This document shows positions 1-7,773 of a stretch of 18,800 nucleotides of DNA, piece by piece. The translations under genes were made by a program, and so were the position numbers. The DNA comes from Betaproteobacteria bacterium (GTDB taxonomy: Bacteria; Pseudomonadota; Gammaproteobacteria; Burkholderiales; Rhodocyclaceae): positions 1 through 18,800 of the forward strand of contig JAPTVL010000539.1 of assembly GCA_028065725.1 (NCBI GenBank). The letters run 5' to 3'. The notes below the pieces were generated by a model, which ran no database searches, was not told where the DNA came from, and saw only the letters and a list, made by a program, of their open reading frames with translations. How positions within the stretch are numbered: the stretch's first letter is position 1; every line of letters begins with the position of its first letter.

Positions 1-7
1 CGCGAAC

Positions 8-25
8 GCCCCTTAGGGGCTTTAT
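8..25 (+). terminator. Small rho-independent-like terminator
   Basis: A perfect 5-bp stem GCCCC/GGGGC with a TTA loop (8-20) is followed by TTTAT. The T run lies only on the plus-strand side, so it would end a plus-strand transcript arriving from left of the window. The stem is short and the T run is interrupted, so the call is moderate. Confidence 0.45.
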
Positions 26-44
26 CAAGACCCGTTAATATGCA

Positions 45-60
45 CATAATGTATATTATG
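45..60. promoter_or_regulatory. AT-rich palindrome, possible operator upstream of the c-di-GMP gene
   Basis: CATAAT-GTAT-ATTATG is a perfect 6-4-6 inverted repeat inside a very AT-rich tract (about 36-80) in an otherwise GC-rich window. The tract also holds several TATTAT/TATATT-like hexamers that could act as a -10 element. It lies about 150 bases upstream of the ATG at 210 and has no T run, so an operator or promoter is likelier than a terminator. The regulator is unknown. Confidence 0.35.
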
Positions 61-209
61 TTAAATAATATGTCATCCACGCTCGATACCCCCTTCAAGT
101 TCAGGTTACCTGGGCAGAAAAAATTCTTCCTCGGCAAGTCGCCCCACTTTCACATAAACGTAACGCTTTCCCAATATTGTTGTCGTGGACAAAAATAATC
201 GCCCCCTCC

Positions 210-2066
210 ATGAGTCATCAAGAATTACGTCTGCATCTGGAAGACATACTGGCCAATGCGCGGCTGGTGACACTGCTGCAACCATTGCTCGATCTCGTTG
301 AAGGACGGGTGATGGGCTACGAGGCACTGTCGCGCGGTCCATCCCAAAGTCCACTGCATGGCCCGCAGACGCTATTCCGTGTGGCTGAGCTGCACGGCCT
401 GCTGACGGCGCTGGACTGGGCCTGTGTGCGCATGGCGCTCAAGACATTTGCGCAGCTGAATCTGCCGGGGCGGCTGTTTGTAAATCTCTCGCCCAACAGC
501 CTGCTCGACGCAAGCTTTGCGCCAGACGCGCTGCTGGCGGCGCTGCGCGAGGTGGGCCTGAGCCATCACCAGGTGGTGATCGAAATTACCGAAAACGCCA
601 ACGCGCTCGATTACAGTGAGCTACGACAGGCAGTCTCGCGACTCCGCGCAGCAGGGATCGAAGTGGCCATTGACGACCTCGGGGAGGGGTTTTCCAGCCT
701 GCGCCTTTGGTCGGAATTGAAGCCGGCCTTTGTCAAGATCGACAAGCATTTCATTGCCGGAATCCACCAGGATCCTCACAAGATGCTGTTCGTTCGGTCG
801 ATCAAACAGATGGCCGAGAGTGCCCACTCTTGTGTGATTGCCGAAGGCGTGGAAAACCTTTCCGAACTGGCAATATTGAAAAATATCGGCATTCGCTTTG
901 CTCAGGGTTACCAGATTGGCCGTCCTTCACCGGTACCGATCCGAGTGCCGTCAGGTGAGGTTCTGGCGTGCCTGAAGTCTGGTACGGTGAGCGTGTTTCC
1001 CATCCCGCAGGGGCGTGCCGGCCTGTACCTGTCAGCCGACAAACTGGTCATGGCCGCGCCGTCTGTCACCCCCCAGACAACCAGTCAGGCGGTGCTTGAC
1101 CTGATGCAGTTGCATCCTGATTTGCATGCCGTGGCAGTAGTCGATCAAGGCATTCCTGTCGGCATTATTCACCGCCCCGCCCTGCTCAATCGCTTTATCG
1201 GCCTGTATCGGCGAGAACTCTACGGCAAGAAACCCTGCTCCGAATTCATGGACACTGATCCGCTGATCGTAGACAAGTCCACGCGCATGACCGAGTTGTC
1301 CGAACTGGTGGTAAAAAAAGGCAAGGAAACCTTTACCCAGGGCTTTATCGTCACCGGCGAAGGGCGTTATCTGGGTATGGGATCAGGCTTTGATCTGATC
1401 CGTGAAGTTACCGAGATGCAAATCGTCGCTGCGCGCTATGCCAACCCGCTGACTGGCCTGCCCGGGAATGTGCCGATCCAGGAACACATGGAGCGCCTGC
1501 TGATCAACGAACAGACTTTCGTCACCGCCTATTTCGATCTCGACCAGTTCAAGCCTTACAACGACGTCTACGGTTTCCGCCGCGGTGACGACATGATTCA
1601 TCTGCTGGCGAGCATTCTTCGCGAGGGTTGCAACGCCGAACTCGATTTTGTTGGCCACATCGGTGGCGACGATTTCGTGGTGCTGTTTCAAAGCCCGGAT
1701 TGGGAGATGCGCTGCCACAGCATGCTGGCGCAGTTCGACCGCAAACGACTGGCCCTGTTCAACCCCGAGCACGTGGAAGCTGGCGGCTACCGCAGCGAAG
1801 ACCGGCGCGGCGGCATGGCTTTTCATGCCTTGGTGACGCTCTCCATCGGTGCGCTGCTGGTCGATCACGCACACTTTCACCACTATCATGAAGTGGCACG
1901 CGCGGCTTCCGAATCCAAACGCATGGCCAAACGCATCGATGGCAGCAGCCTGTTCATCGACCAGCGCAAGCTGCCTTTTGGCCGGCGGCTGGTGGAGGAA
2001 GCATGTCCCGTCGGACTTGATGTACCAACAGAAGTCGCCTCTCCGCCTGTTACCTGCGCAATTTGA
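210..2066 (+). CDS. EAL-CBS-GGDEF cyclic-di-GMP signalling protein
   Basis: Predicted cytoplasmic bifunctional c-di-GMP protein of 618 residues from the ATG at 210. A TTG at 177 would add 11 residues; neither start has a clear ribosome binding site. The N-terminal EAL domain keeps the catalytic signatures: EAL at 38-40, VNLSP near 91, EITEN near 126, DDLGEG at 155-160, KID at 176-178, EGVE at 212-215 and QGYQIGRP at 232-239. This predicts an active phosphodiesterase. A central region (about 280-400) resembles the CBS-pair module known from EAL-CBS-GGDEF proteins. The C-terminal GGDEF domain has the FDLDQFKPYND nucleotide-binding stretch, but the signature reads GGDDF (485-489). The inhibitory RxxD site is AELD, so it is lost. 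No membrane segment is visible. It ends 100 bases before the pseudopilin operon, on the same strand. Domain assignment is secure; the activity of the GGDEF half is not. Confidence 0.9.
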   Translation: MSHQELRLHLEDILANARLVTLLQPLLDLVEGRVMGYEALSRGPSQSPLHGPQTLFRVAELHGLLTALDWACVRMALKTFAQLNLPGRLFVNLSPNSLLDASFAPDALLAALREVGLSHHQVVIEITENANALDYSELRQAVSRLRAAGIEVAIDDLGEGFSSLRLWSELKPAFVKIDKHFIAGIHQDPHKMLFVRSIKQMAESAHSCVIAEGVENLSELAILKNIGIRFAQGYQIGRPSPVPIRVPSGEVLACLKSGTVSVFPIPQGRAGLYLSADKLVMAAPSVTPQTTSQAVLDLMQLHPDLHAVAVVDQGIPVGIIHRPALLNRFIGLYRRELYGKKPCSEFMDTDPLIVDKSTRMTELSELVVKKGKETFTQGFIVTGEGRYLGMGSGFDLIREVTEMQIVAARYANPLTGLPGNVPIQEHMERLLINEQTFVTAYFDLDQFKPYNDVYGFRRGDDMIHLLASILREGCNAELDFVGHIGGDDFVVLFQSPDWEMRCHSMLAQFDRKRLALFNPEHVEAGGYRSEDRRGGMAFHALVTLSIGALLVDHAHFHHYHEVARAASESKRMAKRIDGSSLFIDQRKLPFGRRLVEEACPVGLDVPTEVASPPVTCAI

Positions 2067-2166
2067 TCAGGCGAGAAAATGTATTCCAGCGACCTTTAAC
2101 AAGACGGTCACACTTGTTTCTTATGATGGGCACACATCTGCAATAAACCCCGACTGGAAGCTTGCC

Positions 2167-2601
2167 ATGTGCATCGCCCGCTCCTCTGTTTCGATCTCGC
2201 TGTCGCGTGGCTTCACCCTGCTCGAACTGCTGGTGGTGCTGGTCATTCTGGGCTTGCTGGCGGGCTATGTGGCACCGAAGTATTTTTCCCAGGTCGGCAA
2301 GTCGGAAGTGAAGACGGCACAGGCGCAGATCGGCGCGCTGGAAAAGGCTTTGGATCAATACCGCATCGACACCGGCCGTTACCCCAGCACCGAGCAGGGA
2401 CTGGCGGCGCTAAACGCCAAGCCGGCCGACGAGGCGCGCTGGGACGGTCCCTATCTTAAAAAAGCGGTGCCCAACGATCCCTGGGGCAAGCCGTATCAAT
2501 ACCGCATGCCTGGCGAGCGCAGCGAAGTGGATATTTTTTCCTTCGGCCGCGATGGCGCCACTGGCGGTAGTGGCGACGGCGCCGACATCGGCAACTGGTA
2601 A
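2167..2601 (+). CDS. gspG: GspG-type major pseudopilin
   Basis: 144 residues. The ATG at 2167 is chosen because GGAAG (2156-2160) lies 6 bases upstream and because it places a short basic leader before the prepilin cleavage site. The open frame runs further upstream, but inside the preceding gene. The leader ends RG|FTLLELLVVLVILGLLAGYV, a class III prepilin signal with Glu at +5 and a hydrophobic helix (about 16-37). The C-terminal part has the GspG signature: Y-P-S-T-E-Q-G-L-A-A-L, the DPWG-pY motif and the Gly/Asp-rich loop ending ADIGNW, which binds calcium in known GspG proteins. It would be processed by a prepilin peptidase encoded elsewhere and form the main shaft of the pseudopilus. 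It opens the operon, and the next ATG follows the stop directly. Confidence 0.93.
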   Translation: MCIARSSVSISLSRGFTLLELLVVLVILGLLAGYVAPKYFSQVGKSEVKTAQAQIGALEKALDQYRIDTGRYPSTEQGLAALNAKPADEARWDGPYLKKAVPNDPWGKPYQYRMPGERSEVDIFSFGRDGATGGSGDGADIGNW

Positions 2602-3786
2602 ATGCGCTATCGAGTAAAAGCCCTGCGCCCCGGAACGGGCGTAACGGCGCTGACGGTGGAGGCGCTCGACGAGGCCGAAGTCGCTGCGCGCCTGCAGCGC
2701 GCAGGCGCGCAGGTGCTGTCCATTGATGCCGAACACGGCAACTGGCTGGCGGCGCGGCGCGCACGCTTTCCATTGCTGCTGTTCACGCAGGAACTGATCG
2801 CCCTGCTCGACGCCGGACTGACGCTGACCGAAGCGCTGGAAACCCTGGCCGAGAAGGAAAGCCGGCCTGAGTCGCGCCAACTGATCGAACGCCTGCTCGC
2901 CACCATGCGCGAAGGGCGTCCATTTTCGGCTGCACTCACGGCGCAAGGCGATGCGTTTCCGCCCCTGTATGCCGCGACGGTGCGCGCCGCCGAAAGCACC
3001 GGCGACCTGTCGCCTGCGTTGACCCGCTACGTCGGCTATCAAAACCAGATCGACACAATAAAGAAGAAAGTCCTGTCGGCATCGATTTACCCCTTGCTGC
3101 TGATCGGCGTCGGCACGCTGGTGATCGGCTTTCTGCTCGGCTATGTGGTACCGCGCTTTGCCACGGTCTATGCCGACTCGGGGCGCGATCTGCCGTGGAT
3201 GTCGAAAATGTTGCTGGCCTGGGGCGAAGCGGTCGAGGTGCATGGCGGCTGGATCGCGCTGGGGGCGGCGGGTTTCATCGCCATCCTCGTCCTGGCGCTG
3301 GTGCAGCCCGCCACCCGCGCGGCGCTTACTCGTCTGGCCTGGCGCACCCCGGCAATCGGCGAACACCTGCGCACCTTCGAACTGGCACGCTTTTACCGCA
3401 GCCTCGGCATGCTGCTGACCGGCGGCATTCCGATCGTCTCCGCGCTCGGCATGGTGTCGGGCCTGCTTTCGGCCCATCTGCGCAGCGGCGCTGCGACGGC
3501 GATGGAAGCGATGCGCCGCGGTGAAACCATCTCGGCTGCGTTTTCCCGCGGCGAGCTGACCACGCCGGTGGCCGCGCGGCTGTTGCGTGTCGGCGAGAAA
3601 AGCGGCCGCATGGGCGAAATGATGGAGCGCATCGCCATCTTCCACGACGATGAAATGGCGCGCTGGGTGGACTGGTTCACCCGCCTGTTCGAGCCACTGC
3701 TGATGGTATTTATCGGACTGACCATCGGCCTCATCGTGGTGCTGCTCTATATGCCGGTCTTCGAACTGGCGGGGTCGATCCAGTGA
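2602..3786 (+). CDS. gspF: GspF/PilC-type inner-membrane platform protein
   Basis: 394 residues, close to the usual ~400 of the family. Two T2SF domains are visible (about 57-185 and 259-385), each with the family pattern of a helical cytoplasmic part (first repeat: FTQELIALLDAGLTLTEALE; second repeat: FYRSLGMLLTGGIPIVSAL) followed by hydrophobic segments. Membrane helices fall near 164-183, 216-234 and 365-384. The protein is the polytopic base on which the pseudopilus assembles and contacts the GspE ATPase. Its ATG begins immediately after the gspG stop codon. Its TGA is shared with the GTG start of gspE (GTGA, 4-base overlap), which suggests translational coupling. Confidence 0.93.
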   Translation: MRYRVKALRPGTGVTALTVEALDEAEVAARLQRAGAQVLSIDAEHGNWLAARRARFPLLLFTQELIALLDAGLTLTEALETLAEKESRPESRQLIERLLATMREGRPFSAALTAQGDAFPPLYAATVRAAESTGDLSPALTRYVGYQNQIDTIKKKVLSASIYPLLLIGVGTLVIGFLLGYVVPRFATVYADSGRDLPWMSKMLLAWGEAVEVHGGWIALGAAGFIAILVLALVQPATRAALTRLAWRTPAIGEHLRTFELARFYRSLGMLLTGGIPIVSALGMVSGLLSAHLRSGAATAMEAMRRGETISAAFSRGELTTPVAARLLRVGEKSGRMGEMMERIAIFHDDEMARWVDWFTRLFEPLLMVFIGLTIGLIVVLLYMPVFELAGSIQ

Positions 3787-5459
3787 ACGCGCCGCACCCT
3801 GCCCTCTCTCCGGCCACACTCGCCACGCTGCGCCAGGAAGCGCACGCCGCCGGCCAGGCCGTGATGCTGCGGGTGCAGGAACAATTCGGCCTCGATGCCG
3901 ATGCCACGCTGCACCTGCTGGCCGCACACAGCCGCCAGCCGGCCTTCGACATGGCCGCACTGAATGCGCTGACGGTCGACTTCAACCGCTTGAGTTTCAA
4001 CGAAGCCGCGCGGCGGCATTGCCTGGCCGCGCGCGATGCCGAGGCGCACCTGTGGCTGCTGCTGACCGACCCATGGGACAGCGCCAGCCGCGCCTATGCC
4101 GCCCACGTGATGGGCGTGCCATTCAAGACGGGGCTCGCGCATCCTGCCGATCTTGCCGCCCTGCTTGCACGCCACGAAGAAGGCCTGCGCGCGATGGAAG
4201 GCGTAGGCGATAGCGGTGCGCTGTCGGTACGGGACTCCGGCGCCGAGGCGCTGTCGTTTGCCAGCATCGCCGAGGACACCAGCCCGGTGGTGCGACTGGT
4301 CCGCTCGACGCTATACGACGCATTGAAAGCCGGCGCCTCCGACATCCACCTGGAAACCGACCCCCGCGGGCTGACGGTGAAATACCGCATCGACGGCGTG
4401 CTCTCGCACATTGCCCACGCCCCTGGGTTGGAGGTGGCCGAGCAGGCGGTGTCGCGCATCAAGGTGATGGCCGAACTCGACATCGCCGAGCGCCGCGTGC
4501 CGCAGGATGGCCGATTCAAGGTGGCGATCCAGGGTCGCGAGGTCGACGTTCGGGTGTCGATCATGCCGAGCGTGTTCGGCGAGGACGCGGTGCTGCGCAT
4601 ATTGGACCGGCAGGCGCTATCGGAGGAACTCGCCGGCCTCACGCTGGAAGGCCTGGGCTACGCCGGGGCAACGCTGGCGCGCATCCGCAAGCTGGCGGCC
4701 GAGCCCTACGGCATGCTGCTGGTGACCGGCCCGACCGGGTCGGGCAAGACGACCACGCTGTACGCGGCGATCTCCGAAATCAATCACGGCCGCGACAAGA
4801 TCATCACCATCGAAGACCCGGTCGAATACCAGCTGCCCGGGGTGCTGCAGATCCCGGTCAACGAGAAGAAGGGGCTGACCTTCGCCCGCGGCCTGCGCTC
4901 GATCCTGCGCCACGACCCCGACAAGATCATGGTCGGCGAAATCCGCGACGCCGACACCGCGCAGATCGCGGTGCAGTCGGCGCTCACCGGACATCTGGTA
5001 TTCACCACCGTGCACGCCAACAACGTGTTCGACGTCATCGGCCGCTTCATCCACATGGGGGTCGATCCCTACAGTTTCGTCTCGGCGCTCAACGGCATCG
5101 TCGCGCAGCGCCTGCTGCGGGTGATTTGCCCGCATTGCGCAGCGCCCAATGCGCCATCGGCTGAAATCATGGAGTTGTCAGGACTGACCCCCGAAAAAAC
5201 CCGTGATTACACGTTCCGCCAGGGCAGCGGGTGCGGCCACTGCCGCGGCAGCGGCTACAAGGGGCGGCGGGCAATCGCCGAAATCCTGCTGCTCACCGAC
5301 GAACTGCGCGAGTTGATCGTGGCACGCGCGCCGATCGGCCAGATCAAGGAAGCCGCCGAGCACGGCGGCACCCGGAGCCTGCGCGAGGCTGCGCTCGCGC
5401 TGGTGAAGTCGGGCGACACCACGCTGGAGGAGATCAACCGTGTCACGCTGGTCGGCTGA
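3783..5459 (+). CDS. gspE: GspE/PilB-type assembly ATPase
   Basis: 558 residues from a GTG start that overlaps the end of gspF. Cytoplasmic hexameric ATPase that powers pseudopilus assembly. An N-terminal GspE_N-like region (about 1-150) precedes the core. Visible motifs are Walker A GPTGSGKT (316-323), Asp box ITIEDPVEY (341-349), Walker B KIMVGEIRD (381-389) and His box TGHLVFTTVHANN (402-414). A zinc-binding pair CPHC (449-452) and CGHC (484-487) is typical of assembly ATPases and is lacking in PilT-type retraction ATPases. All catalytic features look intact. The next gene starts inside its last 20 bases. Confidence 0.95.
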   Translation: MNAPHPALSPATLATLRQEAHAAGQAVMLRVQEQFGLDADATLHLLAAHSRQPAFDMAALNALTVDFNRLSFNEAARRHCLAARDAEAHLWLLLTDPWDSASRAYAAHVMGVPFKTGLAHPADLAALLARHEEGLRAMEGVGDSGALSVRDSGAEALSFASIAEDTSPVVRLVRSTLYDALKAGASDIHLETDPRGLTVKYRIDGVLSHIAHAPGLEVAEQAVSRIKVMAELDIAERRVPQDGRFKVAIQGREVDVRVSIMPSVFGEDAVLRILDRQALSEELAGLTLEGLGYAGATLARIRKLAAEPYGMLLVTGPTGSGKTTTLYAAISEINHGRDKIITIEDPVEYQLPGVLQIPVNEKKGLTFARGLRSILRHDPDKIMVGEIRDADTAQIAVQSALTGHLVFTTVHANNVFDVIGRFIHMGVDPYSFVSALNGIVAQRLLRVICPHCAAPNAPSAEIMELSGLTPEKTRDYTFRQGSGCGHCRGSGYKGRRAIAEILLLTDELRELIVARAPIGQIKEAAEHGGTRSLREAALALVKSGDTTLEEINRVTLVG

Positions 5460-6198
5460 AACGCTGCGCATCGCGCTTGCCCCCGGCGAGGCGGCCTTGC
5501 TGAATCCGCGCGGCACGCGTGTGCTGACCACGCATGAGCGCAGCGCGGCGAGCCTGCTGCCGCTGCTGGACGAGGCGCTCAGCGACCCGGACTGGCACGG
5601 CCGCCGGGTCGAGGTGGTGCTGTCGCAGCATTTCGTGCGCCACGTCCTGACACCGCCGCCTGGCAAGGCGTTGCGCCGGAACGAGGAAGCCGCGCTGGTG
5701 GCGGCCAGCCTGCGCGAGATATACGGCGACGAAGCTAATCAATGGAACGTGCAGGTGCACAGCCAACCGCCGCAGGCCGGTCTGGTTGGCGCCGCAGTGG
5801 ACGAGTCGTTCGCGCAGCAGCTGGACGCGCTGCTGGCACGTCACGGTTTTCGCGACGTGGCCATCCGCCCGCTTGCCAGCATCGCCGCACGGCGTCTGCC
5901 GAAGACGTTCGATGGCTGGTGGGCACTCGTCGAGACGGGCTGGCTGAGCCTGTTCGGCGCGACGAACGGCGTCTGGCAGCACCTCGCCGGCCAGCCGATT
6001 GACGCCGACTGGGTAGCGGCGCTGCCCGAACTGATCGAGCGCGAGGCCGCCTGGGAAACGCTGCCCACCATGCCCACGGTGTGGATCCAGGCATTGGGCG
6101 TCGGCGCGGTTTCAACGCCTGGCTCCGTCAACGCGCGCTGGCAAGTGCTGCCGCACGACAGCCAGACACACGGCGCACTGGCGCTGGCGAGGATTTAG
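5440..6198 (+). CDS. GspL/PilM-like cytoplasmic platform protein
   Basis: 252 residues from a GTG at 5440, overlapping the gspE end by 20 bases; TAG stop at 6196. The sequence is divergent. It has no membrane helix and no motif that decides function. The alternating strand/helix pattern, the 'VEVVLSQHFVRHVLTPPP' stretch (about 50-70) and the position between the ATPase and a PilN-like gene fit the actin-like fold of PilM or the cytoplasmic domain of GspL. Those proteins link the ATPase to the membrane ring. With PilN separate downstream, the arrangement is like pilM-pilN (or mshI) rather than fused GspL. The role is inferred from context plus weak resemblance. Confidence 0.7.
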   Translation: MSRWSAETLRIALAPGEAALLNPRGTRVLTTHERSAASLLPLLDEALSDPDWHGRRVEVVLSQHFVRHVLTPPPGKALRRNEEAALVAASLREIYGDEANQWNVQVHSQPPQAGLVGAAVDESFAQQLDALLARHGFRDVAIRPLASIAARRLPKTFDGWWALVETGWLSLFGATNGVWQHLAGQPIDADWVAALPELIEREAAWETLPTMPTVWIQALGVGAVSTPGSVNARWQVLPHDSQTHGALALARI

Positions 6199-6199
6199 G

Positions 6200-6715
6200 A
6201 TGGCGCGACTCGATTTCGATTTTCATGCGCGCCCTGAGCGGCCCGGCAGGTTGGGCATCGCGCTGGCGCTGGCCGGGGTGGTCGCCCTGGGCTGGGCCTG
6301 GAGCAATCTGCAGGCCGCGCGCGCAACCGAAGCCGGCCTGACGCTGCAGATTGCCGCGCTCGAACAGGCCCGTCCGCGTGCAGCGGCCAAACCTGCCGCG
6401 CGCGCCGACACCACCGCGCAAGCCACGCAGACGAGCATCAAGGCGCAGCTCGCCTATTCCTGGCAGCCCGCATTCGATGCGCTGGCCACCGCACGCAGCA
6501 GCAGGATCGCGCTGGTCTCGCTCGATGCGGTCCAGGCCAGGTCACACATGAAGCTGGTGGCCGAAGCGCGGCAACTGGCGGATGCCGTCAAATTCATCGA
6601 GGTGCTGCAGCAGCAGCCGGGAATCAAGCGCGCCGTGCTCACCCAGCACGAGGTGCAGGCCGACGCCGCAGAAAAGCCGGTACGCTTCAATCTCCTGCTG
6701 GAGCTGGGTGCATGA
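6200..6715 (+). CDS. PilN-like inner-membrane alignment protein
   Basis: 171 residues. The ATG at 6200 follows the previous stop by one base. The layout is bitopic: a short cytoplasmic N-terminus (MARLDFDF, comparable to the PilN segment that binds PilM), one membrane helix near 18-36, an Ala/Gln-rich coiled coil (about 37-62), a low-complexity Ala/Lys/Arg/Thr stretch (about 60-85), then a periplasmic ferredoxin-like domain ending in alternating strands (KRAVLTQHEVQ, VRFNLLLELGA). It fits PilN, or the periplasmic half of GspL. Its TGA overlaps the next ATG (ATGA). No catalytic function is expected; it would be part of the inner-membrane ring between ATPase and secretin. Confidence 0.78.
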   Translation: MARLDFDFHARPERPGRLGIALALAGVVALGWAWSNLQAARATEAGLTLQIAALEQARPRAAAKPAARADTTAQATQTSIKAQLAYSWQPAFDALATARSSRIALVSLDAVQARSHMKLVAEARQLADAVKFIEVLQQQPGIKRAVLTQHEVQADAAEKPVRFNLLLELGA

Positions 6716-7242
6716 ACGCATTGCAGTGGCGCCTGCATCAATGGGGTCGGCGTCTGGGCATCCCCGGCCTGGTCGGACTCGGTTTGCTGGCGGCCGCGCT
6801 GCTGCTGCAGGGGATCCAGGTCGCGTCCCTGCAGCGGGCAGCCGCCGCACAGCATGAAAAGCTGAGCGCACTGCGTCTGGACGCTGCCACATACGAAGCG
6901 GTTCCCGCGCCGGCTCCGCTCAATCCGCTGGCCCTGCTGCCGCCGACGGGCGAAGCGTCGCAGCTGATCGGCGAACTGGAACAGCTGGCACACATGCACG
7001 GCATCGCCTTGCCGCGCGGCCAATACAGCGTATCGCCGCTGGCAGGCACGACGCTTGCGCGCTGGCAGCTGGTGCTGCCGGTCGAGGCGCCCTACCCGGC
7101 GCTGCATGCGTTTATCGCCGCCAGCCTGGAACGCCTGCCCAACCTGACGCTGGACGAACTGAAGCTCAAGCGCGAACGCATCGAGACCAGCGAACTGCAG
7201 GTTGAACTGCGCATGAGCCTGTTTGTGGAAGCCGCGCCATGA
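6712..7242 (+). CDS. PilO/GspM-like inner-membrane alignment protein
   Basis: 176 residues, starting in a 4-base ATGA overlap with the PilN-like gene and ending in another with the next gene. It has a short basic N-terminus, one membrane helix (about 17-35), a coiled coil (about 36-58) and a periplasmic domain. That domain has the PilO pattern: 'LIGELEQLAHMHGIAL' followed by strands and 'APYPALHAFIAASLERLPNLTLDELKLKR'. PilO pairs with PilN in type IV pili and corresponds to GspM in type II secretion. The assignment rests on topology, the C-terminal pattern and gene order. Confidence 0.8.
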   Translation: MNALQWRLHQWGRRLGIPGLVGLGLLAAALLLQGIQVASLQRAAAAQHEKLSALRLDAATYEAVPAPAPLNPLALLPPTGEASQLIGELEQLAHMHGIALPRGQYSVSPLAGTTLARWQLVLPVEAPYPALHAFIAASLERLPNLTLDELKLKRERIETSELQVELRMSLFVEAAP

Positions 7243-7772
7243 CCGAAGCCGCGAATAACACACTGCGGCGTCCGGTTTTGTATATCGCGCTGGCGGGCGT
7301 CGCGGCCTGGTCGGCCTGGCTGGCGTTCAACGAACCGGCGAGCGATGCGGAGACCGACCTGGTCGAGGTGGCTGAGCCCGTGACGCGCGCAAACCCGCCC
7401 GCCCCCGCAGTCATCGGCATGACGCCCACCCGAGCGCCGGCGAAATCGCAGGAGGCCGCGCCGCGGCTGGCGCTTTCCCGCGCCAATCTGTTCCCTGAGC
7501 AGACCTGGTACGTTGCACCGCCCCCGCCTCCACCGCCGCCCTATGTGCCGCCCCCTCCACCCCAGGCGCCTGCATTGCCGTTCAGCTACATGGGGCGCTG
7601 GCAGGACGCCGGACAGACCACCTATTATCTGGCGCGCGGCACGTTGCCGGTCAGCGTGCGCGCAGGCCAGGTGCTCGACGGCGTGTGGCGGCTGGAACCG
7701 GTGACCGGCGGCCAGCTGAATTTCACTTACCTACCGCTGGACCAGACGCGCAGCCTGCGCACAGGAGATTGA
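7239..7772 (+). CDS. PilP/GspC-like periplasmic connector with polyproline linker
   Basis: 177 residues. It has an N-terminal membrane anchor (about 13-30), an acidic/Pro-Ala linker and a striking polyproline tract (94-109, two runs interrupted by YV). A small beta domain follows (114-177, beginning LPFSYMGRW, with RAGQVLDGVWRLEPV). This domain resembles the homology region of GspC and PilP, which contacts the secretin N-domains. The family is sometimes named 'secretion system X translation initiation factor', a label with no support from the sequence. The gene lies directly before the secretin, as pilP lies before pilQ. The stop is followed one base later by the secretin's TTG start. Confidence 0.75.
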   Translation: MTEAANNTLRRPVLYIALAGVAAWSAWLAFNEPASDAETDLVEVAEPVTRANPPAPAVIGMTPTRAPAKSQEAAPRLALSRANLFPEQTWYVAPPPPPPPPYVPPPPPQAPALPFSYMGRWQDAGQTTYYLARGTLPVSVRAGQVLDGVWRLEPVTGGQLNFTYLPLDQTRSLRTGD

Positions 7773-7773
7773 G

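Noticed and set aside
1849..2166. Extended N-terminus for the first pseudopilin
   Set aside because: The extension lies inside the c-di-GMP gene and would remove the short leader needed by prepilin peptidase; the ATG at 2167 has a ribosome binding site.
2410..3960. Long open frame on the minus strand
   Set aside because: It runs antisense to gspG/gspF, is rich in Arg/Gln/His/Ala low-complexity sequence and has no domain; it is an artefact of high GC codon structure.
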